NCBI RefSeq assembly: GCF_003031265.1
Contig: NZ_CP019966.1
Location: 1,550,001 to 1,614,000 of the forward strand
Direction of reading: 5' to 3'
DNA: 64,000 nt
Source of the DNA: Rhodopseudomonas palustris
Lineage (GTDB): Bacteria; Pseudomonadota; Alphaproteobacteria; Rhizobiales; Xanthobacteraceae
Made by a program: the position numbers and the translations under genes. This document shows, piece by piece, positions 8,807 through 17,604 of the stretch (positions within the stretch are counted from its first letter, which is position 1; every line of letters begins with the position of its first letter). A model generated the notes under the pieces. It made no database searches and was not told where the DNA came from. It saw only the letters and a list, made by a program, of their open reading frames with translations.

Positions 8807-9076
8807 ATGATCCGGTTCGCTCAGCGCCGAGATCGCAGCGCGGTCGCTCTCCTGCTGCTGACCATCCTCGGTGTTTTACTCAGTCGTGGTGCAGCTGCTG
8901 CGTTTGCCGGCGGCGCCGCGCTGATGGTGATCGCGGTGCTGAAAGCCCGCCTGGTCGTACTCGATTACTTCGGGTTCCGCGGCGTACCCGGGCCGTGGCG
9001 GGCGCTGCTGTTCGGCTGGATCGCGCTCGTGGCGTGCGGTGCACTCGCCTCGCCATTGGTACAAGCTCTTCGCTAA
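8807..9076 (+). CDS. norF: NorF, small membrane subunit of the NO-reductase operon
   Basis: 89-aa protein with three hydrophobic segments and a KARLVVLDYFGFRG stretch like subunit IV/NorF proteins. It begins four bases after norE, so the two are coupled. NorF helps assembly or activity of the NorCB complex. The assignment rests on size, helices and the norEF-CBQD order. Confidence 0.8.
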   Translation: MIRFAQRRDRSAVALLLLTILGVLLSRGAAAAFAGGAALMVIAVLKARLVVLDYFGFRGVPGPWRALLFGWIALVACGALASPLVQALR

Positions 9077-9088
9077 TCGTTCCGAACC

Positions 9089-9102
9089 TTGAGCCAGCAC
9101 AA
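9089..9102. promoter_or_regulatory. Fnr/NnrR-type box before norC
   Basis: TTGAGCCAGCACAA (TTG-N8-CAA) lies in the norF-norC gap, 86 bp before the norC ATG. It suggests an internal, separately regulated promoter for norCBQD. Confidence 0.55.
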
Positions 9103-9188
9103 AGTTGCGGCGATCCGGTCGATTAGTGTCGCTGACGAAGCTGCAGCGCCGCACCTTCGCCTCCCCCACATCGAAAAGGAATCACGTG

Positions 9189-9641
9189 ATGGCTGAACGC
9201 CTCACCAAGTCTGCCGCGCGCAATGTGTTCTTCGGCGGCTCGGCCTTCTTCTTCGCGATCTTCATCGGGCTCACCGCTCACAGCCATTACTACATCGCGA
9301 CCAAGTCGACCGACGTCTCGACGCTGACCCCCTCGGTGGCCCGCGGCAAGCATGTTTGGGAAAAGAACTCCTGCATCAACTGTCACACCCTGCTCGGCGA
9401 GGGTGCGTATTTCGCTCCTGAACTCAGCAACGTCTGGGTGCGCTGGGGCGGCGACAAGGATCCGGCTCAGGCCCGCGAGATGCTGAAATCCTGGATGGCG
9501 TCGCAGCCGTCCGGCGTCCAGGGACGGCGGCAGATGCCGCAGTTCCACTTGACCGATCAGGAGGTGGGTGACCTCGCCAACTTCCTGGAGTGGACCAGCA
9601 AGATCAAGACCCAGCACTGGCCGCCGAACGACGCCGGCTGA
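9189..9641 (+). CDS. norC: NorC, cytochrome c subunit of nitric oxide reductase
   Basis: 150-aa membrane-anchored cytochrome. One N-terminal uncleaved helix (NVFFGGSAFFFAIFIGLTAH) is followed by a periplasmic domain with one heme c motif, CINCH at residues 62-66, and a downstream Met (GRRQMPQF) as likely axial ligand. It passes electrons from periplasmic donors to NorB for 2 NO + 2 e- + 2 H+ -> N2O + H2O. ATG 9189 is chosen because GAAAAGGAA precedes it and the helix then starts about 12 residues in. norB follows 37 bp later. Confidence 0.95.
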   Translation: MAERLTKSAARNVFFGGSAFFFAIFIGLTAHSHYYIATKSTDVSTLTPSVARGKHVWEKNSCINCHTLLGEGAYFAPELSNVWVRWGGDKDPAQAREMLKSWMASQPSGVQGRRQMPQFHLTDQEVGDLANFLEWTSKIKTQHWPPNDAG

Positions 9642-9678
9642 TCCGACCTTCACGCATCCGCATCAGAAAGACCTCGTG

Positions 9679-11025
9679 ATGAAATATCAAACCCAAAAGG
9701 TCGCGTTGCTGTATTTCTACGGCGCGTTGACGTTGTTCCTCGCCCAGGTGTCGTTCGGCGTGCTCGCCGGCACCATCTATGTGCTGCCGAACACGCTGTC
9801 GGAGCTTCTGCCCTTCAACATCGTCCGGATGATCCACACCAACGCGCTGATCGTGTGGCTGCTGATGGGCTTCATGGGCTGTGCCTATTATCTGGTGCCC
9901 GAAGAGGCCGAGAACGAGCTGTTCAGCCCGCTGCTGGCGAAAGTGCAGTTCTGGCTGTTCTTCGGCGCCGCCGGCGCCGCGGTGGTCGGCTATCTGTTCC
10001 ATTATCATGAAGGGCGGGAATTCCTCGAGCAGCCGTTCGTGATCAAGATCGGCATCGTCGTGGTCTGCCTGATCTTCCTGTTCAACATCACCATGACGGT
10101 GCTGAAGGGGCGGAAGACCACCATCACCAACATCCTGCTGTTCGGGCTGTGGGGCGTGGCGATCTTCTTTCTGTTCGCGTTCTACAACCCTGCCAACCTC
10201 GCGCTCGACAAGATGTATTGGTGGTACGTCGTGCACCTCTGGGTCGAAGGCGTCTGGGAGCTGATCATGGCGTCGGTGCTGGCGTTTCTGATGATCAAGC
10301 TCAACGGCATCGATCGCGAAGTGGTCGAGAAGTGGCTCTACGTCATCATCGGCCTCGCGCTGTTCTCCGGCATCCTCGGCACCGGCCACCACTATTACTG
10401 GATCGGTGCGCCGGGCTACTGGCAGTGGATCGGCTCGCTGTTTTCGACCCTCGAAGTCGCGCCGTTCTTCACCATGGTAGTGTTCACCGTGCAGATGACC
10501 TGGAAGGCCGGCCGCAAGCATGAGAACCGAGCCGCGCTGTTGTGGTCGGTGGGTTGTTCGGTGATGGCGTTCTTCGGTGCCGGCGTGTGGGGTTTCCTGC
10601 ACACGCTGTCCAGCGTGAACTACTACACCCACGGCACCCAGGTCACCGCGGCGCACGGCCATCTCGCCTTCTTCGGCGCCTATGTGATGCTGAACCTGGC
10701 GATGATGACCTACGCGATCCCGCAGCTCCGCGGCCGTGCGCCGTACAACCAGGCGCTGTCGATCGCCAGCTTCTGGCTGATGTGCACGGCGATGAGCGTG
10801 ATGACCTTCGCGCTGACCTTCGCCGGCATCATCCAGGTGCATCTGCAGCGCGTGCTCGGCCAGGGCTACATGGAGGTGCAGGACCAGATCGCACTGTTCT
10901 ATTGGGTGCGGCTCGGCTCCGGCGTCGCCGTGCTGATCTCCGCATTGATGTTCGTCTGGGCGATCCTCGTCGCCGGACGCACCAAGCAGGCGACGCTGAC
11001 TGGCGCCCTGCAACCGGCCGAATAG
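9679..11025 (+). CDS. norB: NorB, catalytic subunit of nitric oxide reductase
   Basis: 448-aa polytopic protein of the heme-copper oxidase superfamily; length and about twelve helices match cNOR catalytic subunits. Heme and FeB ligands are visible in MIHTNALIVWLLMGFMG (His of low-spin heme), VVHLWVEGVWE (His plus the conserved Glu pair), TGHHYYW (two FeB His) and AAHGHLAFFG (heme His). ATG 9679 starts MKYQTQKVALLYFYG; a longer frame overlaps norC and is not used. Partner of NorC; NorQ and NorD follow for assembly. Confidence 0.96.
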   Translation: MKYQTQKVALLYFYGALTLFLAQVSFGVLAGTIYVLPNTLSELLPFNIVRMIHTNALIVWLLMGFMGCAYYLVPEEAENELFSPLLAKVQFWLFFGAAGAAVVGYLFHYHEGREFLEQPFVIKIGIVVVCLIFLFNITMTVLKGRKTTITNILLFGLWGVAIFFLFAFYNPANLALDKMYWWYVVHLWVEGVWELIMASVLAFLMIKLNGIDREVVEKWLYVIIGLALFSGILGTGHHYYWIGAPGYWQWIGSLFSTLEVAPFFTMVVFTVQMTWKAGRKHENRAALLWSVGCSVMAFFGAGVWGFLHTLSSVNYYTHGTQVTAAHGHLAFFGAYVMLNLAMMTYAIPQLRGRAPYNQALSIASFWLMCTAMSVMTFALTFAGIIQVHLQRVLGQGYMEVQDQIALFYWVRLGSGVAVLISALMFVWAILVAGRTKQATLTGALQPAE

Positions 11026-11081
11026 GCCCCCTGGCGGCCACGGGGATCCGTGGCCGCCTCTTTCCACACACGGAGATCGCC

Positions 11082-11894
11082 ATGAAGCCCGCTCTGCATG
11101 CCATCGATGCGACGCTGCCCGCTCCGCCGCCCTACACGCCAGCCGGCAACGAATGCGCGCTGTTCGAACACGCCTGGAAGCGGCGGGTGCCGCTGCTGCT
11201 GAAGGGGCCGACCGGCTGCGGCAAGACGCGCTTCGTCGCGCACATGGCGGCGCGGCTCGGCCTGCCGCTGTTCACGGTGTCCTGCCACGACGATCTCACC
11301 GCGGCGGATCTCACCGGCCGCTACCTGCTGAAGGGCGGTGAGACGGTGTGGGTCGACGGCCCGCTGACCCGCGCGGTGCGGGAAGGCGGCATCTGTTATC
11401 TCGACGAGGTGGTCGAAGCCCGCAAGGACGTCGCAGTGGTGCTGCATCCGCTCGCGGATGATCGCCGCGTCCTGCCGCTGGAGCGCACCGGCGAGGAACT
11501 GCAGGCGCCGCCGCATTTTATGCTCGTGGTGTCCTACAACCCCGGCTACCAGAGTCTGCTCAAGGCGCTGAAACCCTCGACCCGGCAGCGTTTCGCCGCC
11601 ATCGAATTCAGCTTCCTCGCGCCCGAACAGGAGATCGCCGTGGTGGCCGCCGAGAGCGGCCTGCCGAGCGAACGTGTCGCGCCGCTGGTCGCACTTGCCG
11701 GCCGGCTGCGCAAGCTCAAGGGTCACGATCTCGAAGAAGGCGTCTCGACCCGGCTATTAGTGTATTGCGCCAGCCTGATCAGCGAAGGCCTCTCGGTGCG
11801 CGACGCCGTCCTCGCCGGCCTGATCGAGCCGTTGACCGACGATGCCGATGTGAAGGCCGCCCTGATCGAAGTCGCCGGCGCGGTGATGGGGTGA
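11082..11894 (+). CDS. norQ: NorQ, MoxR-type AAA+ ATPase
   Basis: 270-aa cytoplasmic AAA+ protein of the CbbQ/NirQ/NorQ/GpvN group. Walker A is GPTGCGKT at residues 42-49 and Walker B is ICYLDE at 104-109. The DLTGRYLLKGGETVWVDGPL segment is characteristic. With NorD it remodels NorCB, probably for insertion of the non-heme iron. It lies 56 bp after norB with CGGAG as ribosome binding site. Confidence 0.93.
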   Translation: MKPALHAIDATLPAPPPYTPAGNECALFEHAWKRRVPLLLKGPTGCGKTRFVAHMAARLGLPLFTVSCHDDLTAADLTGRYLLKGGETVWVDGPLTRAVREGGICYLDEVVEARKDVAVVLHPLADDRRVLPLERTGEELQAPPHFMLVVSYNPGYQSLLKALKPSTRQRFAAIEFSFLAPEQEIAVVAAESGLPSERVAPLVALAGRLRKLKGHDLEEGVSTRLLVYCASLISEGLSVRDAVLAGLIEPLTDDADVKAALIEVAGAVMG

Positions 11895-11912
11895 CGTGAT
11901 CGCCTCGACACG

Positions 11913-12010
11913 GTCATTCCGGGGCGCCGCGTAGCGGCGAACCCGGAATCTCTCTCGATAACAACCTCGGGATTCCGGGTTCGCGAGCTGCGCTCGCGCC
12001 CCGGAATGAC
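11913..12010. repeat. Palindromic intergenic repeat, family A (copy 1)
   Basis: About 98 bp bounded by the inverted arms GTCATTCCGGGGCGC and GCGCCCCGGAATGAC, with inner complementary CCCGGAATC / GATTCCGGG-type segments. A second copy of the same design lies at 27024-27115. It separates norQ from norD and supplies an in-frame ATG (12006) that could mislead start calling for norD. Confidence 0.85.
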
Positions 12011-12038
12011 ACCCTGGGATTTCGCTGGAGCAAACGCC

Positions 12039-13949
12039 ATGCTCGACTTCCTCGAACTCGAAGAAACCGTCGGTCGCGCCTGGCATCGGCTCGTGGGTCG
12101 CGCGGCGAGCTATCCGGAGCATCCGGAGCACGCGGCGACGCTGAACGACTGCCGCGCCACGCTCGGTGTGATGTACCGCGGGCTCGGGGGAGAGACCGCG
12201 GTGCAGCTTGCCGGCAGCAGCGCCCGCACCTCGGGGCACCGGCTCGGCTGGCGGCAGCGCATCGGGCTCGGTGAGGAGCGGCTGATGCAGCCCGGCCGCG
12301 ACGACGCCACGCTATTCTTGCCCGACCGGATCGCTCTGTTCGCTGATGTCGCGCTCAATCGCGCGCTGTATCGCTGGCTGGCGGCTTGGTTCGCGGTGGC
12401 ACCGACCGGCAGCGTGTACGAAGCCGATCCGCTGCGGCGGGATGTTCTGCTGCTGCGTCGCGCGCATGCCACGACCCAGCAGGTGCTCGCGGCCTATCCC
12501 GGGCTTCATCGCTCTTATCATCAGCTTGCGGCCGCGACTGCGGCGGCGCGGCCGCGGCGGGCCTTGCCGCGGATGGAGGGTGATCTCGAAGCCGCGATCC
12601 AGGCACTGCTCGGCGCGGAAGTCACGCCGGACCCCGAGTTGTGGCGGATGATCGTGACCGATGGCGACATCACGGTTCGGTCGCCACCGGGCTATCAGCC
12701 GTTCCTGCCGTGCCCGTTGTGGGGTGAGGTCTGGACCCGCGATGTCGAGGCTCCGGTCCGCGATCCCGACGACACCGACGAGGCGGCGTCCAAGCCGTGT
12801 TCGGAGCCGCGGCGCAAGGCGGCGAAGCGAAAGGCGGACGACGGGCCGAAGCGCGATCCGCTGGCGCTCAACCGGTTCGAGAAGATCCTGGCGATGGCCG
12901 AGATGGTCAATGTCGATCGGCCGACCGACGAGGACGACGACGACCACGCCGACAAGGCTGCCGACGATCTCGATGAAATCACCATCGGCAAATCGACCAA
13001 GAAGCCCGCGAGCAAATTCCGCTTCGATCTCGATCTGCCGCCGCAGGCGATCGAGCACAGCCGGCTCACTGCCGGCAAGCTGTATCCGGAATGGGACTAT
13101 AAGCGTGGCGCTTACCTTGCGGATCATTGCCGCATTCTGGCGCAGGACGCGCCGGAGCAGGGTGAGGCTTGGCAATGCGGTGAGGCGACACGGGCGCTGG
13201 TCAAGCGGGTGCGGCGTCAGTTCGAGGCGTTGCGGCCGCAGCACGAGGTACTGCGGGCGCAAGCCGACGGTCACGATCTCGATCTCGACGCGCTGGTGCG
13301 CTCGCGCTGCGAGATTGCCGCCGGCGATGGCGGCTTCGATCGCTTCCATCTCGCAGCCCGGCCGCAGGCGCGCGACCTGGCGGTGACGCTACTGGTCGAC
13401 GTTTCGCTGTCGACCGATGCCTGGATCGACAATCGCCGCGTGCTGGATGTCGAGAAAGAAGCGCTGACGGTGTTGGCCCACGGCATCGAAGCCTGCGGTG
13501 ATCAGCACAGCATCCTGACCTTTACGTCGCGGCGCCGGGATTGGGTGCGAGTGGAGACGGTGAAGGGCTTTGCTGAGAGCATGAGCCCGTTGGTCGAGCG
13601 GAGGATTGCCGCGCTGAAGCCCGGCTACTACACGCGGATAGGCGCGGCGCTGCGTCATGCCAGCGCGGAGCTGGCCAAACAGCCGCAGCGCAAGAAACTG
13701 CTGCTGGTGCTGACCGACGGCAAGCCCAACGACGTCGACCACTACGAGGGCCGTTTTGCGCTCGAGGACAGCCGCAGGGCGGTGCAGGAAGCGCGCCGCA
13801 GCGGCATTGCGGTATTCGGTGTCACCATCGATGTCGATGCGCAGTCGTACTTTCCGACGCTGTTCGGCCGCGCCGGTTATGCCATCGTCGGACACATCGG
13901 CCGGCTGCCCGCTGCGCTACCCGGAATCTACCGCAACCTGATGGGGTGA
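12039..13949 (+). CDS. norD: NorD, von Willebrand factor A-domain protein
   Basis: 636-aa cytoplasmic protein with a C-terminal VWA domain; the MIDAS motif DVSLS is at residues 454-458, followed by the conserved LTDGKPND. A charged low-complexity stretch (DEDDDDHADKAADDLDE) lies in the middle. It works with NorQ in maturation of NO reductase. ATG 12039 has GGAG nine bases upstream; the earlier in-frame ATG lies in the palindromic repeat. It ends 11 bp from a convergent gene. Confidence 0.92.
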   Translation: MLDFLELEETVGRAWHRLVGRAASYPEHPEHAATLNDCRATLGVMYRGLGGETAVQLAGSSARTSGHRLGWRQRIGLGEERLMQPGRDDATLFLPDRIALFADVALNRALYRWLAAWFAVAPTGSVYEADPLRRDVLLLRRAHATTQQVLAAYPGLHRSYHQLAAATAAARPRRALPRMEGDLEAAIQALLGAEVTPDPELWRMIVTDGDITVRSPPGYQPFLPCPLWGEVWTRDVEAPVRDPDDTDEAASKPCSEPRRKAAKRKADDGPKRDPLALNRFEKILAMAEMVNVDRPTDEDDDDHADKAADDLDEITIGKSTKKPASKFRFDLDLPPQAIEHSRLTAGKLYPEWDYKRGAYLADHCRILAQDAPEQGEAWQCGEATRALVKRVRRQFEALRPQHEVLRAQADGHDLDLDALVRSRCEIAAGDGGFDRFHLAARPQARDLAVTLLVDVSLSTDAWIDNRRVLDVEKEALTVLAHGIEACGDQHSILTFTSRRRDWVRVETVKGFAESMSPLVERRIAALKPGYYTRIGAALRHASAELAKQPQRKKLLLVLTDGKPNDVDHYEGRFALEDSRRAVQEARRSGIAVFGVTIDVDAQSYFPTLFGRAGYAIVGHIGRLPAALPGIYRNLMG

Positions 13950-13960
13950 CCGGCCGCCGC

Positions 13961-14833
13961 TCACTCCATCTCCTTCATCACCTGCGCATAGGTCAGCAAC
14001 GCAAACAGCGCGGTGCCGCCGATGACGTTGCCGATCAGAACCGGCGCGACGAATCCGCCGAACACCTGGGTGACGCTGACCGAGCCGTCCAGCATCAGCA
14101 TGAACGCCTCCATGCTGCCGGCGACGATATGCATGAAGCCGCCGGCCGAGATCATCCAGGTCATCACCACGATGATCCAGACCTGACTGCCTTCCGCGCT
14201 CGGCAGCAGCCACACCATCGCGGCGATCAGGAAGCCGGCGGCGATCGCCTTCATCATCGCGGCGAACCAGCCGTATTCGACGACGTGGCGGCTGATCTCC
14301 AGCATCTCGTGCTTCAGCTCCGGCGTAATCGCCGGCGTGAAGCTGCAGAATGCTGCGGCGAATAGCGTGCCGGCGAAATTTGCCAGCAGCACCACGGCCC
14401 ATAGCCGGGCGGCGCAGCCGAAATTACGCAGCGACCAATTCGCCATCACCGGCAACACCACCGTGATGGTGTTCTCGGTGAACAGCTGCTGACGCGCCAG
14501 CACCACCATCAGAAAGCCGATCGAATAGCCGAAACTGGTGACCAATGGTCGCCAGCCGGTCGGCTCCAGATGCTGCTGCAGCACCGCCTGCGCCAGCAGC
14601 GAGAAGCTGATCGACAGGCCGGCGGCAAGCCCCGACCACCACAGCGACACTACCGGTCGCGCCATTTCCTCTTCGCCGAGGCGGCGGACGATCTCGTAGA
14701 TCACCGGTGTGCGAGGGCTCGATCGCGATTCGACGTCCTCGACCTCGCGCTCGGTGATCGCGGCGTGATTGTCTTGCGGCTCGTCGGCCCGGCGCGACGA
14801 GGAGGATGCTGTGTGGTGCTGCGCTGACGCCAT
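13961..14833 (-). CDS. Formate/nitrite transporter (FNT) family channel
   Basis: 290-aa membrane protein of the FocA/NirC superfamily. A charged hydrophilic N-terminus (about 60 residues, containing VIYEIVRRLGEEEMARP) precedes six hydrophobic helices, including SFGYSIGFLMVVLARQQLFTENT and WMISAGGFMHIVAGSMEAF. Length and N-terminal extension resemble the YfdC branch rather than FocA or NirC proper, so nitrite transport is only a possibility suggested by the nor neighbours. Convergent with norD. Confidence 0.85.
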   Translation of the reverse strand: MASAQHHTASSSSRRADEPQDNHAAITEREVEDVESRSSPRTPVIYEIVRRLGEEEMARPVVSLWWSGLAAGLSISFSLLAQAVLQQHLEPTGWRPLVTSFGYSIGFLMVVLARQQLFTENTITVVLPVMANWSLRNFGCAARLWAVVLLANFAGTLFAAAFCSFTPAITPELKHEMLEISRHVVEYGWFAAMMKAIAAGFLIAAMVWLLPSAEGSQVWIIVVMTWMISAGGFMHIVAGSMEAFMLMLDGSVSVTQVFGGFVAPVLIGNVIGGTALFALLTYAQVMKEME

Positions 14834-14954
14834 CGACGGTCCTTGGCCGCAAAGGCGCGCAAGCCGGATCGCTCGCCGCCTTTGCGGAAACCGCAGATCA
14901 AGTACGGCGCCGGATGGAAGTTCCAGCCGATCAGCAGTGGGACGTTCGCGACCG

Positions 14955-15959
14955 CTATTGGGGGGCGTCGATGATCAGAATGTCGAGGTCGCGGCTCGGC
15001 TTGAAGTTGGTCTTGCGCACTTCAAACCGGGTGGGGCCGGTTTTGACCACGCCGGTCTCGCAGAAGCTGACCAGCGAGTTCGGCTTGCCTTTGTCGATCG
15101 TTAGATGGAAATCGCCGATCGGCTTGGCCCAATTGGCGCCGGTGGTCAGGACGTAGGAGACGCGCTGCTCCGGCGGCGGCTGGTTGCCGTTCTTCCGCGT
15201 CATCGCTGCGACCGCCTCGACGAACGAAGGCTCGGCGCAGAACTTGCGCGTGTAGTTGGCGCGCTCCTCTGCCGTCGAATATGGGCCCGTGATGCCGGTC
15301 TGCACGCTCCCGCCGACGCTCGGGGTGTAACTGTGCTCGACCACCAGCTCGCGGCCGGCCGGGAAGGTCTGATCCCAGTAATAGGTCGCCCGCAGCCGCC
15401 AATTCGGGGCGAGGTGATGCTCCATGCCCTTGCCGGCGTCGAAATCGTCAGGCCGGACGATCTCGTCTTTGAGCAGTTGCTGTTGCGCCTGCGCCGGCAG
15501 CGCTTCGAGCACGGTCTGCGTCGCTTTCGCCCGCGGCTGCAGCGGCACGCCGAGTGCTTGCAGCCGGGCGGTGACGTCGGTCTTGCCGACCAGCGCCTTC
15601 TGTTCGAGTTGAGCCGCAACGTCGCGGCCATCGACCTTGGTGCGGAAGTTCAGGAAGTTGTCGGCCTCGTTGTTCGGCACTTCGATGTTGTTGGCGTCCG
15701 AATAGTCGATCTCCGGCATCGGAAACGCCACGGTGACGTGCTGATCGGGGCCGGAGCGATTGACGAATCGGTAGCGCACGTCGATCCGCTCGCGCGAGAT
15801 CGACAGATCCTCCGACAGCATCTCGATATCGGCATTGGTGCGGAATTCGAGCCCGCCGGTCGTCAGGGCTGCGGTGGTATCATTGGCTCGCGCCGGCGGG
15901 CAGTACGTCATCAGCGCAGCCACAACGGCTGCTGCGGACGGAGCGATTGTTCGGTGCAC
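14955..15959 (-). CDS. DUF4424 periplasmic protein
   Basis: 334-aa protein with a signal peptide (VHRTIAPSAAAVVAALM...CPPARA, cleaved before ND). The GTG start at 15959 is chosen because GGGGGA precedes it and it places the signal peptide at the N-terminus; a longer frame exists. The mature part carries the DUF4424 pattern: NDTTAALTTGGLEFRTNADIEM, then beta-rich RYRFVNRSGPDQHVTVAFPMP, and Trp/Tyr-rich YYWDQTFPAG. Function unknown. It lies 106 bp downstream of the COG0523 GTPase on the same strand and may be cotranscribed. Confidence 0.75.
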   Translation of the reverse strand: MHRTIAPSAAAVVAALMTYCPPARANDTTAALTTGGLEFRTNADIEMLSEDLSISRERIDVRYRFVNRSGPDQHVTVAFPMPEIDYSDANNIEVPNNEADNFLNFRTKVDGRDVAAQLEQKALVGKTDVTARLQALGVPLQPRAKATQTVLEALPAQAQQQLLKDEIVRPDDFDAGKGMEHHLAPNWRLRATYYWDQTFPAGRELVVEHSYTPSVGGSVQTGITGPYSTAEERANYTRKFCAEPSFVEAVAAMTRKNGNQPPPEQRVSYVLTTGANWAKPIGDFHLTIDKGKPNSLVSFCETGVVKTGPTRFEVRKTNFKPSRDLDILIIDAPQ

Positions 15960-16065
15960 GGTATCCCCCAACGCCGAAGCTTTGCCGCGAACGCAGCGCG
16001 GCGCTTGATCCAAATGTGCCAGAGCGCACGACCGGATCAAGCATGGCGTGACAGGAAGTCCGTAA

Positions 16066-17274
16066 TCAGTTCTGTGCCGGCGCCCAGCTCGGAAACGGAT
16101 CGGGCAACTGCCGCCACGCATCCGGCGCGAACTTCGCATCCTCGCCGACGAGACACAGATCGAGCTGGCGGCGCAGCGTTGTCTCGTCCATCTCGCCGGT
16201 GCCGATGAACACGATCTCCTGGCGGCGGTCGCCCCACACCGGATCGAAGTACGGCTTCATCGCCTCGTGCCAGTCGTCGCTATCCGGCCAATGCGTCTTC
16301 GGCACCGCCGACCACCACAACCCACGCTTGGAAGTCCGCACCATCGCGCCGGCTTGTGCGATTTCGCCGACATGCTGCGGTCGTGTCGCCAGCCAGAAGA
16401 AGCCCTTGGCCCGGATCACGCCCGGCCAGCTCCGGTTGCAGAACGACTGAAACCGCAGCGGATGAAACGGCCGCCGCGCGCGGTACACGAATGAGCGGAT
16501 GCCGTATTCCTCGGTCTCCGGCACGTGGTCGGCGAAGCCGTTCAGCTCCTTGAACCACAGCGGGTGCTGATGCGCGCGCTCGAAATCGAACAGCCCGGTG
16601 TGCAGCACCGACGACAGCGGCACGTCGCCGAAATCGGCCTCGATGATCTTGGCATCCGAGTTCAGCGCCCGCACGATCGATCGCGCGGTTTCGCGCCGGC
16701 TCGGTGAGGTCGCCGACACCTTGTTGAGTACGATGACGTCGGCGAATTCGATCTGCTCGACCAGCAGGTCGACCAGCGTGCGCTCGTCGTCGGCACCGGC
16801 GACTTCGCCGCGATCGCGCAGGAATTCCTGGCTGGAGTAGTTCGCCAATAGGCTCGCGGTGTCGACAACCGTCACCATGGTGTCGAGCCGTGCAATGTCC
16901 GACAGGCTGGCGCCGTTCTCGTCGCGGAATTCGAACGTCGCGGCGATCGGCAGCGGCTCGGCGATCCCTGTTGACTCGATCACCAGACCGTCGAACCGGC
17001 CGCTTTCGGCCAGTCTGCGCACTTCCTGCAGAAGGTCCTCGCGCAGCGTGCAGCAGATGCAGCCGTTGGTCATCTCGACCAGCGTTTCCTCCGATCGCGT
17101 CAGTCCGCCATCCTGCCGCACCAGCTCGGCGTCGATGTTCACCTCGCTCATGTCGTTGACGATCACCGCCAGCCGTCGCCCCTCGCGGTTGGCCAGCATC
17201 CGGTTGAGCAGGGTGGTTTTGCCGGCGCCGAGAAAGCCGGACAGCACGGTGACCGGGAGCAGGGGGTGATCCAT
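16066..17274 (-). CDS. COG0523 (CobW/ZNG1-like) metallochaperone GTPase
   Basis: 402-aa G3E GTPase. Walker A GFLGAGKT is at residues 13-20, and the metal-binding motif GCICC, the CxCC signature of the family, is at 71-75. NKVS is the guanine-specificity motif. The C-terminal CobW_C domain contains FHPLRF and GFFWLATRP. Family members deliver zinc or other metals under limitation. A Zur-like palindrome 41-62 bp upstream of the start supports a zinc role (inference). The family also includes nitrile-hydratase and cobalamin chaperones, but no partner genes for those are present. Confidence 0.88.
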   Translation of the reverse strand: MDHPLLPVTVLSGFLGAGKTTLLNRMLANREGRRLAVIVNDMSEVNIDAELVRQDGGLTRSEETLVEMTNGCICCTLREDLLQEVRRLAESGRFDGLVIESTGIAEPLPIAATFEFRDENGASLSDIARLDTMVTVVDTASLLANYSSQEFLRDRGEVAGADDERTLVDLLVEQIEFADVIVLNKVSATSPSRRETARSIVRALNSDAKIIEADFGDVPLSSVLHTGLFDFERAHQHPLWFKELNGFADHVPETEEYGIRSFVYRARRPFHPLRFQSFCNRSWPGVIRAKGFFWLATRPQHVGEIAQAGAMVRTSKRGLWWSAVPKTHWPDSDDWHEAMKPYFDPVWGDRRQEIVFIGTGEMDETTLRRQLDLCLVGEDAKFAPDAWRQLPDPFPSWAPAQN

Positions 17275-17314
17275 GACGAGGAAAGCCTTCGTTGCAGGTA
17301 CTGGAGGGTTGTAA

Positions 17315-17336
17315 ATGCAACGTTATAACATTGCAT
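17315..17336. promoter_or_regulatory. Zur-like operator
   Basis: A 22-bp palindrome with arms ATGCAA and TTGCAT around CGTTATAACA, centred on GTTATAAC, which is the core of proteobacterial Zur boxes. It is AT-rich in a GC-rich region and sits 41 bp upstream of the COG0523 GTPase start. Confidence 0.6.
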
Positions 17337-17604
17337 ATGGGGCGGGCAAGCAGCCGCGGTTCGGCTTGGACGGACGCCGTTCAATTGATCGTGCGCAGCC
17401 GGTGGCGAGCTGGAGCTAGCCTGCGATCGGCGTCGCTTTCGTGCCGCTCGCATCGGGCTGCGCGTCCGGCGACCATTGAGAGGCCGTTGGTTCTGCAGTA
17501 AGGCTTGTCGATGGTCGCTTTGCTTCGGCGCGCCTTTCACTGAAGCCTGTTTTCGGCCGCCGGGCGCGCCTTTCCGGCGACGGACATTTTCACGGAACAG
17601 TTCA
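17337..17604. other. Intergenic region before ilvD
   Basis: Together with the Zur-like box it forms a 330-bp gene-free stretch between divergent genes. I see no T-box, attenuator-type leader peptide or terminator; the ilvD promoter must lie here but no clear -35/-10 pair stands out. Confidence 0.4.

Noticed and set aside
12006..12038. Upstream ATG start for norD
   Set aside because: Lies in the palindromic repeat and lacks a ribosome binding site; ATG 12039 has GGAG at good distance.
13961..14833. Nitrite channel NirC of the denitrification cluster
   Set aside because: Long charged N-terminus points to the YfdC branch; substrate cannot be claimed from neighbourhood alone.
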